Below are positions 14,781-28,683 of a stretch of DNA of 64,000 nucleotides, piece by piece. The DNA lies in the NCBI RefSeq assembly GCF_030848805.1, contig NC_092359.1, positions 1,167,001 through 1,231,000 of the forward strand, read 5' to 3'. This DNA is from Temnothorax longispinosus. Taxonomy: Eukaryota > Arthropoda > Insecta > Hymenoptera > Formicidae. The notes under the pieces are model-generated. The model did not search any database and was not told the DNA's origin. It saw only the letters and a program-made list of their open reading frames with translations. The position numbers were made by a program, and so were the translations under genes. The number at the start of each line of letters is the position of its first letter. The first letter of the stretch is position 1.

Positions 14781-16859
14781 TCCCCCTTCGGATTCCCCTT
14801 ACCGCCCCCCGCTCTTTCCCGTGCTCTGCTCTCTGGCCTCGTCGGTGAAGCCCAGGGGCTCCACGCCCTCGATCTCACATACGTGTACGTTATCGGCGGT
14901 GTGCGTGCCTCACATTACGTCTTATATACCCTTCGCGCACGCGGGGCGACGGCGGACGGACGTCGCGGCGACGGGTCTTGGTCCGAGGGTCAGCGCCTTA
15001 TCTCTTCTTAACGAAAACGTGGAAGAGCATTTGGGTGTCGGGGACCCGAGAAATGTCGCGCGTCAGCGACCGACTTTGAAACTAGTCGAGCTCTGTGCCC
15101 GTCTTTCTTTCTGTCTTCCTTTTGCATGCTCAATCTTTGGCGATGGACTCGAATAATCTTTGCATCGATAACTCGCAGGTATCTAAAAGAATGTCCGAGA
15201 TTAGCTGATCAGAAATTAGGAATTAAACTCGAGAAAGACAACCTTGACAATTGTTTATGGGTCTATCTGTTAATCCCTCCTCTATTCTCCACCGTTTTAG
15301 TCGCTGAAAATTACTGTTGCGGTGGTAACTGTTACATATTAATTATCATCTTTCTTTTTACAAATTCATGTTTTCTCTCTCTCATTCTCTCTTTGAGAAC
15401 AGATTCTCTCGCAGCGGCAAGGCTAATATCAGGCTCATGATAGCGGACATTCCGCGAGAATACCGGAAGAACCGTTGAAAGACGAGCGTGTGTAAATGTC
15501 ATGCGACGAGTAGTAGATCCACTTAAAAACCATAATAAGGAAAATATAAAGCAACCTCATATATCCGGCATGATAAACGTACCATATACAGCAACGCTTA
15601 TTATCGAATTTTTTTTCAGTCACTGTTCTCGCGGTTCCACCGATTAATTTTCCGCGGAAATAATGTGCCCATCGGTGACAACTTTTCATCTCCAGATCTG
15701 GGTGATGGATACACTTTAAAGGTTGTCAGTGTAAAATCCTACAGAATCCCACAGTCGGAGCTTGTGAGACCGCTGACAGTATACTAATTAAGTTTAAACA
15801 CATGGATTATAATGGTAGGCATTTTGGGAGCACAAGATAAATCTGCTAATTCCTTTCGCGAAGTCGGCCGATGCCTCTTTCCTCTTTTCTTCTATCCTCT
15901 CTTTTCTCTCTTTTCCTTTAAAGGTCTCCGACTCGTTTTCGAGAGAACGGTTTTCTTTCGCATCTCTCCCCTCAAGTTCAGTAATCTTAAAGAGGACGTA
16001 TAATTCAGGCGAATTAATGGTGGACGTACGGATATCGGGTGGGTAACGCGATCTTTAAAGGGCGACGGCGTATTTGTCCGCGAGCCGAGATCGGATCGGG
16101 ATAAGGGTCGAAAAAAAGGAGAGAGAAGGAAAGAGAAAAAATAATGACAGTGGCGTGTGACGCGCGGAGAGACGCGGGAGAAACGACGGGTCAATTTGAA
16201 TACAATGCCACGCGAATATGCATTTTCTCGCATTCCTGCCTCCGCGTGGTTGCGTACGTCTTCCTTTAACCCTAAGCGCCATCGCCTGGGACGTATTCTC
16301 GACCCCGTTTCTAATGCGTATAGATCATGCCAAAATTGTTGTCTCTGATTAATAATTTTGATCCAATGTCATTATATCAATAATAAATTATTACATTCTA
16401 TATTATGTACTATTTCTATTTCATTAATTTGCGCGAGCAAACATGGTGGATTGTCTCTAAAATTTATGTCTATTATCTATATTATATCACGTGTGATATC
16501 GATACGTTAATTATTATTAACTTAGAATATTTAAACGCTACACACATACATTACAATTACAATTACATTAACTCTACATTTATTTAATAAATGACATATT
16601 TTGAATTAAATAGGATCTCTCTAGATCGAAAAGGCACGCCGATCGTGTTGCCGAGTGTATCCTCGAGTCTATCATTACATATGAAGGGGGAAGAGGTGAA
16701 AAAAGAAGAATCCGCGAGTCTTGTGCGTTCCTGCGAAAGGGATGTCCAAATAATATTTAAAAATTAATGTCATGCGAACTTATCCAAAGGGTTCGGTGGG
16801 TTTTGCACCACCTTTCTGCATAAGATAAAGAGCTCTTGTGGCCACCGCACGCGTGTAAG

Positions 16860-17660
16860 AAAGAACGAGAAGGAGACTGGCGAACATAAAGATAGACTAA
16901 GAACGAGAGGCACTGTGCCCGTGAGGAGAAACCTGTAGGATCGAGCGAGAGGAGGAGATGAAGAGAGAAAGAGAGATGGAGGAGGCTGAAGGCGCAGAAG
17001 AAGTGGAGGAAGAGAAGGAAGTAGGAACTCCGCGCGAGATAAAAGGAGCCAGACGATCGTAATTCAATGGAGCGAGAAGAGAGGGAAGTGCGCCTCCAGA
17101 GCGAGCGGCACAGAGTATAGAAAAAGAGAGCTAGAGACGAGGATAGAGAGGGATAATCGTGGGGAATGAAAGGAGAGCGCGAAAGCGACGAGATCGGAAA
17201 CACGAGCGAGAGGGAACATGAGACGCGAAGTGAAGAATGAGAGGTATGCGAGAACGAAACAGAGAAAGAGGAGCGTAAAGTGAGAGAGAAGGATGAACGA
17301 AGAGGAAGGGCTGGAAGGGTGGCACATGAGCGGAACAAGGTGGCGTGAGAAAAAGAGAGAAGAGGACGGAGCGAAGTCGGAATAAAAGTGAAGAGGAGGA
17401 ACGTCAACGAAATGGAGAGAGGAAGAGGGACGGCATGTACGTAGAGAAGAAGAATGGAAGTGTGTATCGCGCGACGGAAAGAGGGAACAGGAATGCCCAA
17501 GAAAGAATAAAGATGAAGGGAGAGAGAGAGAGAGAGAGAGAGAAACGAGAGATATAAAGAGAAAGAGAGAAAGTCGATAGGCACAGGCGAGGAATAACAG
17601 AAGGTGTGAGTAAGCCGGAGTGAGAAATCGAGGATTATTGTAGCCGCAAATGGAAGATTG
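16860..17660. repeat. Long polypurine-biased tract (plus strand)
   Basis: Roughly 800 bases composed mostly of A and G on the plus strand, including a perfect (AG)11 run at 17521-17542. The long minus-strand open frame across it encodes almost only Ser/Leu/Phe and is a composition artefact. Confidence 0.8.
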
Positions 17661-18039
17661 AAAAAAAAGAGGGAGGAAAAGAGGAGGAATTTATTTATAT
17701 TTTGTAAAAAAACATAAAAAAATTAATAATTATGAGTATATCATTCATATGAAGAAAAATTTGCAGATGAAATGTAATTGATATATACATATATATGACG
17801 ATAAAAAAATAAAATTAAAACAAAAAGGAGCGTTAGTTAAAAAATAAAAATTGAACATTTTCGAGTGTAAAAATCCAAAAGAATCCAGATTTGAAGAGAG
17901 AGACAAGAAAAAAGGGATAAAGAAAGCGTGTGTGTTCAAGGCGTGCTCGCGAAATGGTACAAGACCGGTAACTGTGCCGTCCGCGTCGAGGCGGTTGACT
18001 TAGGAAGAAGAGAGGAGAACGAGACGCTCGAACGAGGGA

Positions 18040-18700
18040 GACAAATGAGGAGCTTCTTCTCTGCCGCCGCCTTTCTTTCTCTCTCCTTCTTCTCTTTCTT
18101 TCTTTCTCTATCTACCTCTCGCGTTCTTCTTTTTGAGAGTCCTCGACACAGGAGAATTTCGACTTGCCAGCGCTCTTACTCTCCTCTCGGTCGTGCGTCG
18201 TCTCGTCATGCTTTCGTCGCGCCTCCGTCCTTCATCCTCGCGTCTTCGTCCGAGCGACAGCGAAGCGAAGCAAAGGCGAGGAGAGTTTCGCTCTCGCAGA
18301 TGGTGGGCCTAGTCAGTCCCACCGTCAGCGATGCCCAGTTTTTCTTCTTCCACCTTTCTTTCCTACCCTTCTCTCCCTCTTCGCGAACGACGCAATCGCT
18401 CTCGCACCACCCTATCCCTTGTACTCGCCCTTGGCGCCTTTCTCCCTTCGTCTTTTTCTCCTTTCTCTCTCGTTAGTTATCTCTGTCTCGAATATCTCTC
18501 CAGTCCTCCTGCTCTTTTTCTACTTCTGTTCATATCGTTCTTCTTACGCAACTTCCTTCTCTCTCGCTCTTTTTATCCCTCTTTTTCCACTTTGTCTCGT
18601 TCTCTCTCGTTTTGTGTTCTCTGTCCTCCTTCTTCTTCTTCTTTATCTGCATTCCTCGCGCAAAGGACAGGCGCGCATTTCTTTCTCGTTCCTACCGCTC
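18040..18700. repeat. Long polypyrimidine-biased tract (plus strand)
   Basis: About 650 bases dominated by C and T on the plus strand. It mirrors the polypurine tract ending ~380 bases earlier. Open frames on the plus strand are Ser/Leu/Phe-rich artefacts. Confidence 0.8.
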
Positions 18701-21700
18701 CAACACTAATTCACGTTGACATCTCTGCGCGGCGGACAAACCGTCCGACGAATGAGTGCCCACGAGAGAATGAGAAGCGCGATAAGGAGCCCGCTGTATC
18801 CTATCGGGCGGAGCTATGTGTGGAGAATAGCCGGTTAGAGAGACGCGGGATAGCTGAGAAAACTTTGTCGGAAAATCCCGGAGTAACAATCGACGAAGCA
18901 GTATATGACAATAATATAAATTGCAGGTATTTGCTCTTCATTTATAAAAACATACGATTTTTTATATTTATACACACATTTAAGAATGGATCTAGAGGCT
19001 AACATAACATATAATGATAAAATTTCTAGGAAGATTTATATCTGGAAAATAACGAAATAAATTTCAGACTTGGATAGAACTGTAATTTTATTCAAAAATT
19101 TTATTGAATCGGTTGAAAAAAGATATCGTTTACCTTTTTTAGAAAATTTTTGGAAAATTGTTCTCTTTCTTGGAGAACTCGTCTAATGATGCATCGACGT
19201 GCCTCCAACTTTATGAAAACACGAGTACGAATACAATCGCGTGATTAGAACTTTTCATCGATCATAGATTCGAATATTGGATCCGTGGAAAAAGATCATG
19301 GATGCAAAAAGTGCAAAGAATGTCCCTCGCCTTTCCGAAAGTACGAAGAAAAACAAGTATTTTTTCGAGAAGATATTTACGGTGCTAATATTGAGTACCT
19401 TTACAACAAACTAGTAAAAAAATTAACGAAAACAGCTTCTACTAAAGCTCATATACTTCTAATTTATCTCCTAATCTTAATAATTTGATGCTTGATGACA
19501 AATTATCTATTAATCTATTAATTATCTATTAATTAGATAATTCTCATTTTAATTTTTAAGTTGAACTTCACATCGCTCAAGATATTACAATTTCCAGGCG
19601 CTATTTATTCAGAGTTAATCGCGGCGATCGATCCGCGACGATGAAGAGAAGGCGACCGAGGAGCATGCATGCGACTAGCGCGGACGATGGAGAGCGAGAG
19701 GGGGCGAAAGGGGGATTCGACAGATGAAACTGCTCGGGAGCACGGTAGACGTGTAGTGATTCGTGTTCCTTGTGTCCCAAGTGTTTGTCTAGGTCCTAAA
19801 TAAATGTAAATCAAGCGCCTCGGTCCGGTGATCGTCGGTGGAGGAACTGGGCCCGGACCCCGGGCGGACCAAACCCGAAACCGAATCTCTCTCCGGGGGC
19901 CATGCGTCATTTGACTTTACGTTACACGTATGCTCGCGTGTCTCCTCTCACCCTCCTTATCGCATCTCGCTACCTGCTATAGTAGAAAAAAAGAAAAAAT
20001 ATATAAAGAAAAATTTTCTAATTCTTCTCTTCCTAATAACTTTTAAAGTAAGATTAATGTGTATTTATCTATATAGATACATATATAGATAACACTTCTT
20101 AGAGATAAGAATCTTAGAGATAAAGATTACAAAATTTGCTTGGCACGAAAGGAGTAAAATACAAAAGTAGCAGAGGGGATTTGGAAATAAAATATAATGT
20201 GACAAGTAAGATGTAGATAGGAGAGACTAATCCGAAATAAGGAAGTAACGACGCACGTGTCGCTACTGAGGGAAACAGAAATTATCTCTATAGAGAATAC
20301 GTTAAGAGAGTTGCGATTTTATTTCCTCGGATTACTACTTTATGACGCGTACACCCGCAATGTACGAACCACTAATTACAGGCTCGGATGCGAGAAGCGA
20401 TTCGCAACCGAGCGAAATCGTAACACGGCGAACCGGCTGCGACGCGGTGCCGATCGCTAAATCCGATTCACAACACGTTCTTCACGTGCTTATTAAATAA
20501 TCGCGATCGTACCATGTATACTCGTGTGAGAGTCTCGTGATATATCAATTTTATGCGAGATAACGTGCCGAAAGAATAAAATATCGCGCGGTTACGGCAC
20601 GCGGATACGCCGCCTTAAGATTTATCTAACCGTGAAAAGTCGAGTTAAAGTTGCTCCGCAGATACGATCGTTGAGACTAATATCGATGTTAAGCTTATTT
20701 TAATGTTTATAATTCGTGGCGAGAAAATCCAGAATAAAATTCTATATATATAATTTGATACGCGCTACTCTGTATCGCGTGTATCATGTCATAATTATAA
20801 CATGAGATTTTTTCTAATCTATATTTATATTCGGCACGTTGAAGTTATAAATAGAATTCTGCTTTAAATTCCATCTCGAGTTATAGTCCGAAGTGACTTT
20901 TAGAATATGAGATGGTTTATAAGTTTTATAGTAACTTCCGATCTATTATTGATATGTTTCCCTAACGAAGCACATGATCTTAACTCACGCCGTATAATAT
21001 ATCCTTACGTGAGAATTCCGCCGTTCTAATATAACAACTGTGTAGAACGGACAGATTGCGCAAAGTAATTGGATCGTGGTGTTACCTCACGACACGTTGG
21101 AATCTCGTAAACACGCGAAGAAAACGCTAGAAACTAGATCGGAATCTCGCGAAACGAATGAAACTCAGGATTTTCACATTCAGTGCTGAAAATACGAAAT
21201 GGGCACGAAAATTACAGATGTATATTTTTATGTGGAAATTTTTAATGTTTACACAGTAAACGCGCTTTTAGGGTCCCACAAAGGCCGTACAATGCAAAGA
21301 CGTCACGTGTAGTATCCTCGAGCTCGTAAATTCGCTACCGCGCGAGTAATTGTCGCGAATTGAATGTCGCTGTGAATGTGTATGGTATATCACGACATCG
21401 TGATCGTAAATTCTCAGGTACTTAGTACCACGCGAGATTAGGTCTTTACGCTCGCAGGCCCGGGGCGCAATTTCCACAATTAGCGAATAATCACGCGGCG
21501 TTGTTCGAGCGTCGGCCGGATTTATCGGGACAAAAGGAGCACGCCGAGCGTAATCGGACGAGTTTTGCGCGAGTTTCTTCGTCCCGGGTACAGGGCCCTC
21601 TCGCTCGAAATCCGTGGATGCGTGCGCCCGCTCGGTCCCCCGAAACGGCGGGGCACCGCCGTATCTGACGGTCATTAGCGAGCGCGCGCTTCTGAGCCAG

Positions 21701-24190
21701 CTGCGATAAAAAGCGGAGGACCAACCGAGTAGTATTTTACCGAGGACATAGTTCTCAGGAATGATCACTATGCGAAGGTCGCCTGATTATGAAAAGATAC
21801 CGACTTCGGGGAATCATTCTTTCCACCGCGCCGTTTAAAAGAGCATCCCCGGAATCGTTCGTAGTTGTCGCGCAAGAATCGGTGCGTTCCACGATCCGGC
21901 CGGGTAATTAAAGTCGATTTAGCGAAATCGACGATGTGACGAGAGACAACTGTAACGAATGGAACTGAAAAGACGCGACGACGAATTGGTGGGAACGTTT
22001 CCATCTCGCCGCGGCCGTAGAGCTTCCCTTAATTGCGACGGTTACATAGTACCTAATTTTATACATTTATATACACACACTCATTTATACTTCCCATTAA
22101 TATACGTGACGATGATTATACTCGCATTTCTCATACCTCGAATTAAACGAGTGCATACGAATTACTTTTGAAAAATAAATTGTTTACTATCGTCTGTCTT
22201 GATTTTTATCGCACAAGAGAAACATCAAGTGTTTCTCTGCGCAAGTATAAAATAGAGCTCTACATTGTACGTGGCTAATCGTTTCTGCAAAACGTATCAT
22301 CGCCGGGAGCCTCATTCGCCCGTTTCCAGGAAGAAAAAAGAAAGGCGAGACCGCCCAATAACATTTTGAAAAGCACAACAAGCTGTTAATGACATCATAA
22401 TTGAATAATGTCCGTAATCCAGGGCTTTTTCGGCGGTACGCGACCGTCGACCGTTTAGCCGCGATTTCTTAAATCGCATAAGGATACAGACCACCGGATA
22501 TAGACGTAAGTCAGAACTCTTTCGCTTCGGATCGCCTTACTCTCTTATAATCTGACGGATGTTCGTAAAAACTTGCTCGCCGGTCATGGTGGTGTAATAC
22601 TAATGAGTGATTCCCCCGAGTTTGGCTCGTAACGACGTCACCTCGCCTCTTCGGAAATTCGAATCTTTCGGCACTTTTTAATTTGGAGTTTTGGATAAAT
22701 CTTCGAACTCTGGCCTTCCTCGTCCCTTTTAAAATGCCTATAAAGCTATCCGATTCGACACACTAATTTCACGAATACTTGGAATTTCGAACCGATGAAT
22801 TACCGGGTTCCCCCGGTTTTTAGGTGGCCAAAAGTTGTATAGAATTTTGACTGAAGTTTTAAAATGTTAACTTGGAAAAGTCTTAAAAATTGTGATCTTT
22901 GGACTTTAAAATTCCTTGAATGGTTAATCTTTAGCTTTTCAGTGTAAATCGATTGAATGACCTTTTCCGCAAATTGATCCCAATCATTCACGAGACTGCA
23001 TCGAAGACGTTTTCACTTAACGCGTAGAAATCAATGGTGAATGGGCTTTAGCTGCGAAATCTAGCACCGTACGATCTAGGATTACGACCGTCCTCTTGTT
23101 AGAGAGTACCCAATACCTGAATGAGCGATAGAAAATCTGTCCCGCCGTACAATAATGGGTGCGCGCTCGTGTCAAATCTCCAATCGAGATGGACAAGCAG
23201 GTAGAAATTACGAGCACAATGAATATCGGAGAATAGCTACAGAATTAACTAGAAAAAGACGCAGTCACAAAAAAGGAGGCCGTCCGGAAACTCGTGAAAC
23301 TCGTAAAACTAGAAGTGCGGAAAATGTAGCTTAAGAGGGAAGACGTAAATCATTTTTTATTTACTAAAAAATAAAATCTCGCAGATTTCAACAATCGCTT
23401 AAAAAAAACGATATTGCATCTTGAAGAGAACATCCATTTTAGACAAGAAGAATTACCGTCATCATTTCTATAGAACTTTCATGCATTGTCATATCAGAAA
23501 TTCTGTTTGAGAATATATCGATATTGTAACTTACGATTGCAAGAATATTTATTTCGATAACTCTTATTTATAATAAAGTATATATGTCATTCCATTATTA
23601 CCATATACATATTGTATGCAGTAATAAATAATATATAGATGTATGTAATAAAATAAGAGATTTTTAACAACGCTATCACCATCGCCCAACGAATTAATAA
23701 ACTGATACAATTAAATTGCAACATAATCGCGCAGCTAATCACGAAATGGTCCACGGGAAAGCGACATTGACTCCCTTCTTTCTTATCGTTGACTCATTTA
23801 GCATTTTCTTTTTCTTATTTTTTGACGCAATTACCGATTTTTCGTTCTTAATTTGGGTATAAATACAATACCGGATATTACCAGACTTATTATACTTAAT
23901 TATTACCGTTGTAATACAGTACGATGGCTGCGATATTTCCGAATGTCGGCGGAAACGATCGTGTAGCAGCCGCCATCGTGGCTCAGTGTCATCATCGGTA
24001 CCGTTTTCGAATTAATTAAGGCACGCATTACTCGTCCATTCGGGCTGTGCGCACGTAACATCGTCTGCGGCTTCCCTCATTAGCGTCTGGCAATAATCAG
24101 CCGACATGTCCGAGCTGTGCATTCGCGGTTACCCCGATATCGCTTCTTCTATTGCGCGTATATCTCCTCGATGCGGTGGTCGCAAGCGAA

Positions 24191-24196
<6 letters not shown>

Positions 24197-24225
<29 letters not shown>
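24197..24225. repeat. (AG)14 microsatellite
   Basis: Perfect AG run, ~220 bases downstream of a GCCAT-containing inverted repeat (23922-23978). Confidence 0.9.
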
Positions 24226-24230
<5 letters not shown>

Positions 24231-25395
24231 TGGCTTTTTGCGAGCCGCGCGAATTTAAGGAGCGCATTCGAAACTCCGTTACACGAGAAGGAGCGAGGCG
24301 GTCGCCAATTAGATGCTCCTCACCGCGGCACCGGCGAGGATTTCGTAAGAGGCGAGCTCTCCGGCCACGCGGGTTATGGAAATTAATTCCGGCGCGGCCG
24401 GCGGAGAGATGCGAGAAACGGACAAACGTGATTTGACAAATCTGACAGTTTCGCGCGCTCGCGCATTCGGTATTCCGAAACGGAGGAGATTAATATTCAA
24501 ATATCTATCATATCGCACGCACGACCGTGACAGATGGGCACTTTGGATTTCACGTCGGGATTGCGATTTGAATAATAGGAATCTGCACGCGCGCGAAACG
24601 TTTTTGTGAAACTGGTGTGATGCAACGTAGTATAATATTACATATAATAAATGTCAATGAATTACATAATATAAATTTAAATATTATTTTCGTCGAAGAT
24701 ACTAGTAAAATATGTTTGAATTGTATATCAGTTTCTTGTTTATCACAAGTTTTCTGTCATTCATTTTGTAATATTTTTTTTACAACGTGGAGTAATCCCA
24801 ACGGTACACAGCGGTAAACACAAGATTGATTTTTCCTCGTTTCTCGCATTTATATAATTCTTATTTCTTATTAGGGAAACATCTATATTTTTATATATCA
24901 AAAAGCACATCGCATTTAAGTTAGAAATGATCCTGTATACACTTAGAAAAATGGAATAGTTCTAGCAATTTTAAAGTGATGACTCTGATGTAATTATATT
25001 TATATAATAAATTATGAAAATTATATATTTTTTTAGTTTAAACAAATATTTTCTTGAAATCAGTTATTATGCTATAATGATGTAGTATGGCATAATGTAT
25101 ATTGATACATTTCTTGTATCAACAATGTATTTTTCGTTATATAAACGTGACTGTTTTACATTACTATTTTCTTGTGTTAACATTACTATGTTTTCTTAGT
25201 TCGAACAACTTATCCATTTTTCTTATTGCAACTTAATATAATACCATTTTTCCTCATTTTTCTAGCTGATACTACTTTTTTCTGAATGCATATTCATATT
25301 TATACGTATCCATATGTTATCAATCCAGAATGATAAACTACTATACGTATAGCAGCAAATATCTGAATGTTCCAGTGTCCTTCGACAGGAGGAAG

Positions 25396-25414
25396 CAGAG
25401 AGAGAATGAGAGAA

Positions 25415-25465
<51 letters not shown>
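25396..25465. repeat. AG-rich microsatellite
   Basis: Interrupted, then perfect AG run (25429-25465). Purine-rich sequence recurs at 25755-25830. Confidence 0.9.
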
Positions 25466-25468
<3 letters not shown>

Positions 25469-27723
25469 GTTATAAATATATATTTCGAATGTAATACAGA
25501 TCGGCAGAGAATTCTCCACCGTGCTCCGTACCCATCGGCTATAATCGCGGGATTCGTCAGATCGCCGACGAATTAGTGAGGTGTCTCGCTGGTACCTGCC
25601 TGCGAGGCGCGGGCGAGTGTTTGCATCGGAGTGTCCAACGGAGAAGAACAAGCAGGTAGAGATTATGGGGAATACAATGTGCCGCGGTACCCGCGCGTTT
25701 TCAAACGAGCTGAGTGGCAGTAGAAGTGGAGGTCCTTTGAGCGAGCCAGCGGGAGAAAAAGGGAAGGATAGAGAAAGAGAAAGAGAAATACAGTTGGAGA
25801 GGGAGAGAAAGAGAGCGAGAGATCTCGGGGAGATATTCCCTCGAACGATCGTCCGTGGAGAAACGGTATGCGGTTCTGGAATTTCGTCCTTTTTGTTGCG
25901 CGCGCGGCGAACGCCTCGTGTGATTTCAATAGACGAATCTCGAAGTCGTCGTTGCGTCCCGCTGCGATGTACTTCCACGGCGACAATCCACCCGCCCCGA
26001 TCCGGTCCAGCCCGGAGTGGGAATAATATTTCAGCCGCGGCCGTCGCGAAACCCGGCCGTCGAATCCGTCAAAAACGTCGACCTTGAAAAATCTATCGAC
26101 GTTAAGATCTGCATTCCCCGACGATCGAGTCCAGTATCACGCGGTATACTAGATGCTGCGCCAGCGGCGGATCGCCGCTCCCTAAAAAGGTGACTAACCC
26201 TTTCTATCACCGCGAAGTCCGCGACTACACTCGTTCAACCGATGTCATTTGAGCATTCGTGAATGTTTTGCCACGTATATCTCGAACATCTCAAATCGCA
26301 TTTTTATTTACTCGCAAATCTGCTGGCTTTTTAAACCTCGACGTGATTGAACTTGAGATCTAATTATCCATCAGGAATATTTTTAAATTATGTTTCGAGT
26401 TTCCCGAAACACTTACCACAAACCGTGGTAAATGGTAAATCCAAACGCGGCTTATCACCGCTGCGCCGGTGATAAGCAGCTCGAGGAACACGCTTCGACG
26501 CTCGCTATACTTCACGCCCGCTGATTCGATTTCTCTCCTTCCCTGCCCTGTCCGGTCCCGATTCTTTTTCTTGCCGTGCCCTTCTAAAGAAGACATTGAA
26601 AAATGAACGGGATGACGATTGTGATTACGAGCGGGCGAACAACGGCGCGACGAGACAGACGAACAGACGGACAGAGGGCGACTGCGGTGGCGGCGGCGGA
26701 TGATGATGATGAGCAAGAGTAGAAGATTAGCGTAGCATTAAAGATGCCATCTCTCCCGCGTCTCTTTCTTTATCCCGGCCCTCGTGAATCGGATCGAGCG
26801 CAGCGTGCGCGCACTGTATAGATGTAACGTCGGAAATTTGCTCGTTTTCTGTAATCCGCGCCATAAAACCTGCCACCGGGAGGGTTCATTAACAGATAGA
26901 CGACTGAACGTGGCTATTCTGTGCGCGACCGACAACGGAACAAGTAACGGCGATAAGAACTAGAATACTGGCGACGAAAGTGGACAAGAAGTTGTAGAAT
27001 CATAAAAGGTATCACCGACAAGTTTAAATCTCTTTTTGAATTTCATGTATGTGGAATGTATATTATCTGAAAATTTTATATATTTCTTTAACTTGAAGCT
27101 GTATAAAAACAATCATGAAACTAACATTGTAAACACTGTAAAATTAAACATTATAACTGTTATTTGCGTGCAATCAGATAAGTAGAATATTTTTTTTTCA
27201 AATTTTATACATACGAAAGTGTCATCTGTAAAATGTGTTTAAGGCTCCATTCTTAGAATTAGAAAAATATAAGAAGTAAGTTAGATCGAGATTAAAGTTA
27301 TTCTGCACTGGTAGAAGTGGACATTAGTTGCATGAAATAACGTTTTAGCAGGTGTCAAAGACTAACACTCACCAAGGAGTGATTAAACAGTGCTCTAACG
27401 TTTATTTTTTGGCGATGTATCACGAGACGGTCGCATGTAGGTACTTGAATTAAAGCGGAGAAGATCGAGACGTCAACTGGTCGAATCAGTAGACGATGGC
27501 TTGCTAATACGCGAGAGGAGGCACCGAAAAGTCGCGACCACGAGCAAATACAGATATGAGATCATATCTGCGTATATAATTAATTGCCAGTAAACTTCGA
27601 CCTAAATAATTAAATGGAAACTGCGGAGAGATTTGCGAGCACTTGTTCTTTTTCTTCTTTTTTTGTAACGAACGTGCCGTATCTTTCGTTCACAATCGCA
27701 CGATGGCAATAAGAAAGAGGAAT

Positions 27724-27730
<7 letters not shown>

Positions 27731-27772
<42 letters not shown>
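27731..27772. repeat. (AG)21 microsatellite
   Basis: Longest perfect dinucleotide run in the window. Confidence 0.92.
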
Positions 27773-27775
<3 letters not shown>

Positions 27776-28663
27776 AAGAGAGACTTTTTTCAGTCAATCA
27801 GGAGGGAAAAAATGTTAAATGATGATCGTAATGTTTAAACGAGCGAGATTTCGAATCCAGTTAAACATCGCATGCTACAAATGACATTCTGATTGTATCT
27901 CGCTATAGATATATAGTGATAAACTGAATCGAGGAAAAAGAGAAATAAAGATATGTAAAGATCGTTCGATCAACCAACGAGAAGTTTGAATAGTTGTAAA
28001 AAAAATATAACAGAGAAACGCGACCAATTAATTTTTCTGACGTTGACAAGATCCAACTTGATCAAGCAAAATATATTTATTAAAATACTTAATTTTTTCT
28101 TATATATCTGTTGTTAGCGAAATATAAAGAATTAATAAAACTAGATAAATAGAAAGAATGTATGTTGCTTGGTAACTGAGAAATGCGTTAATAGAAAAAT
28201 TACGAAAAATATTTGAAAAAAAGATGTTTGTTTGCTAGGCGCAACGTCGTTATCGATAAAAATTTAATGTATTTTATCTTAATTTCATATTCCTTTAACT
28301 TAATTTAATTCAGTTCAATCCAATCTCGCTTCTGTTTCTATCGGGAGCCTTCAATGTGAAAGAAACACTTAATTGAGACTTTTAAATCACGATATGTGTG
28401 AACTGTCATTTTATGGACAGCGTCTTGCGGGGGTAGTTTATACCCTCGCATCGCTCTCGCGCGATGTAACGGATAACAAATAATCTGCAAATACGGCGAA
28501 GCGATCGCGTAACGGCCGCGCGAGACCGCGAAATAGAAAGAGTTAATTGCAGGGTTTAACGCGTTTAACCGTGCATTATTAATCACTACGGCCGACGTAA
28601 TTATTGCCGGCTATTATTAGACGCTCCCGCTCTCGCGCGCGCGTACGTTAGCGCCGACATTAT

Positions 28664-28683
28664 GTTCGTTCGTTCGTTCGTTC
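28664..28683. repeat. (GTTC)5 microsatellite
   Basis: Five GTTC units in a CpG-rich context. Confidence 0.9.

Noticed and set aside
16757..17584. 275-codon minus-strand open frame
   Set aside because: Made almost only of Ser, Leu, Phe and Arg because it crosses a polypurine tract; no domain, no codon signature of a gene.
17928..19002. Overlapping plus-strand open frames of 180-220 codons
   Set aside because: Overlapping frames all rich in Ser/Leu/Phe from a polypyrimidine tract; composition artefact.
25262..26087. Open frames on both strands around the AG repeat at 25.4 kb
   Set aside because: Arg/Glu or Ser/Leu repeats from AG/CT DNA; no domain.
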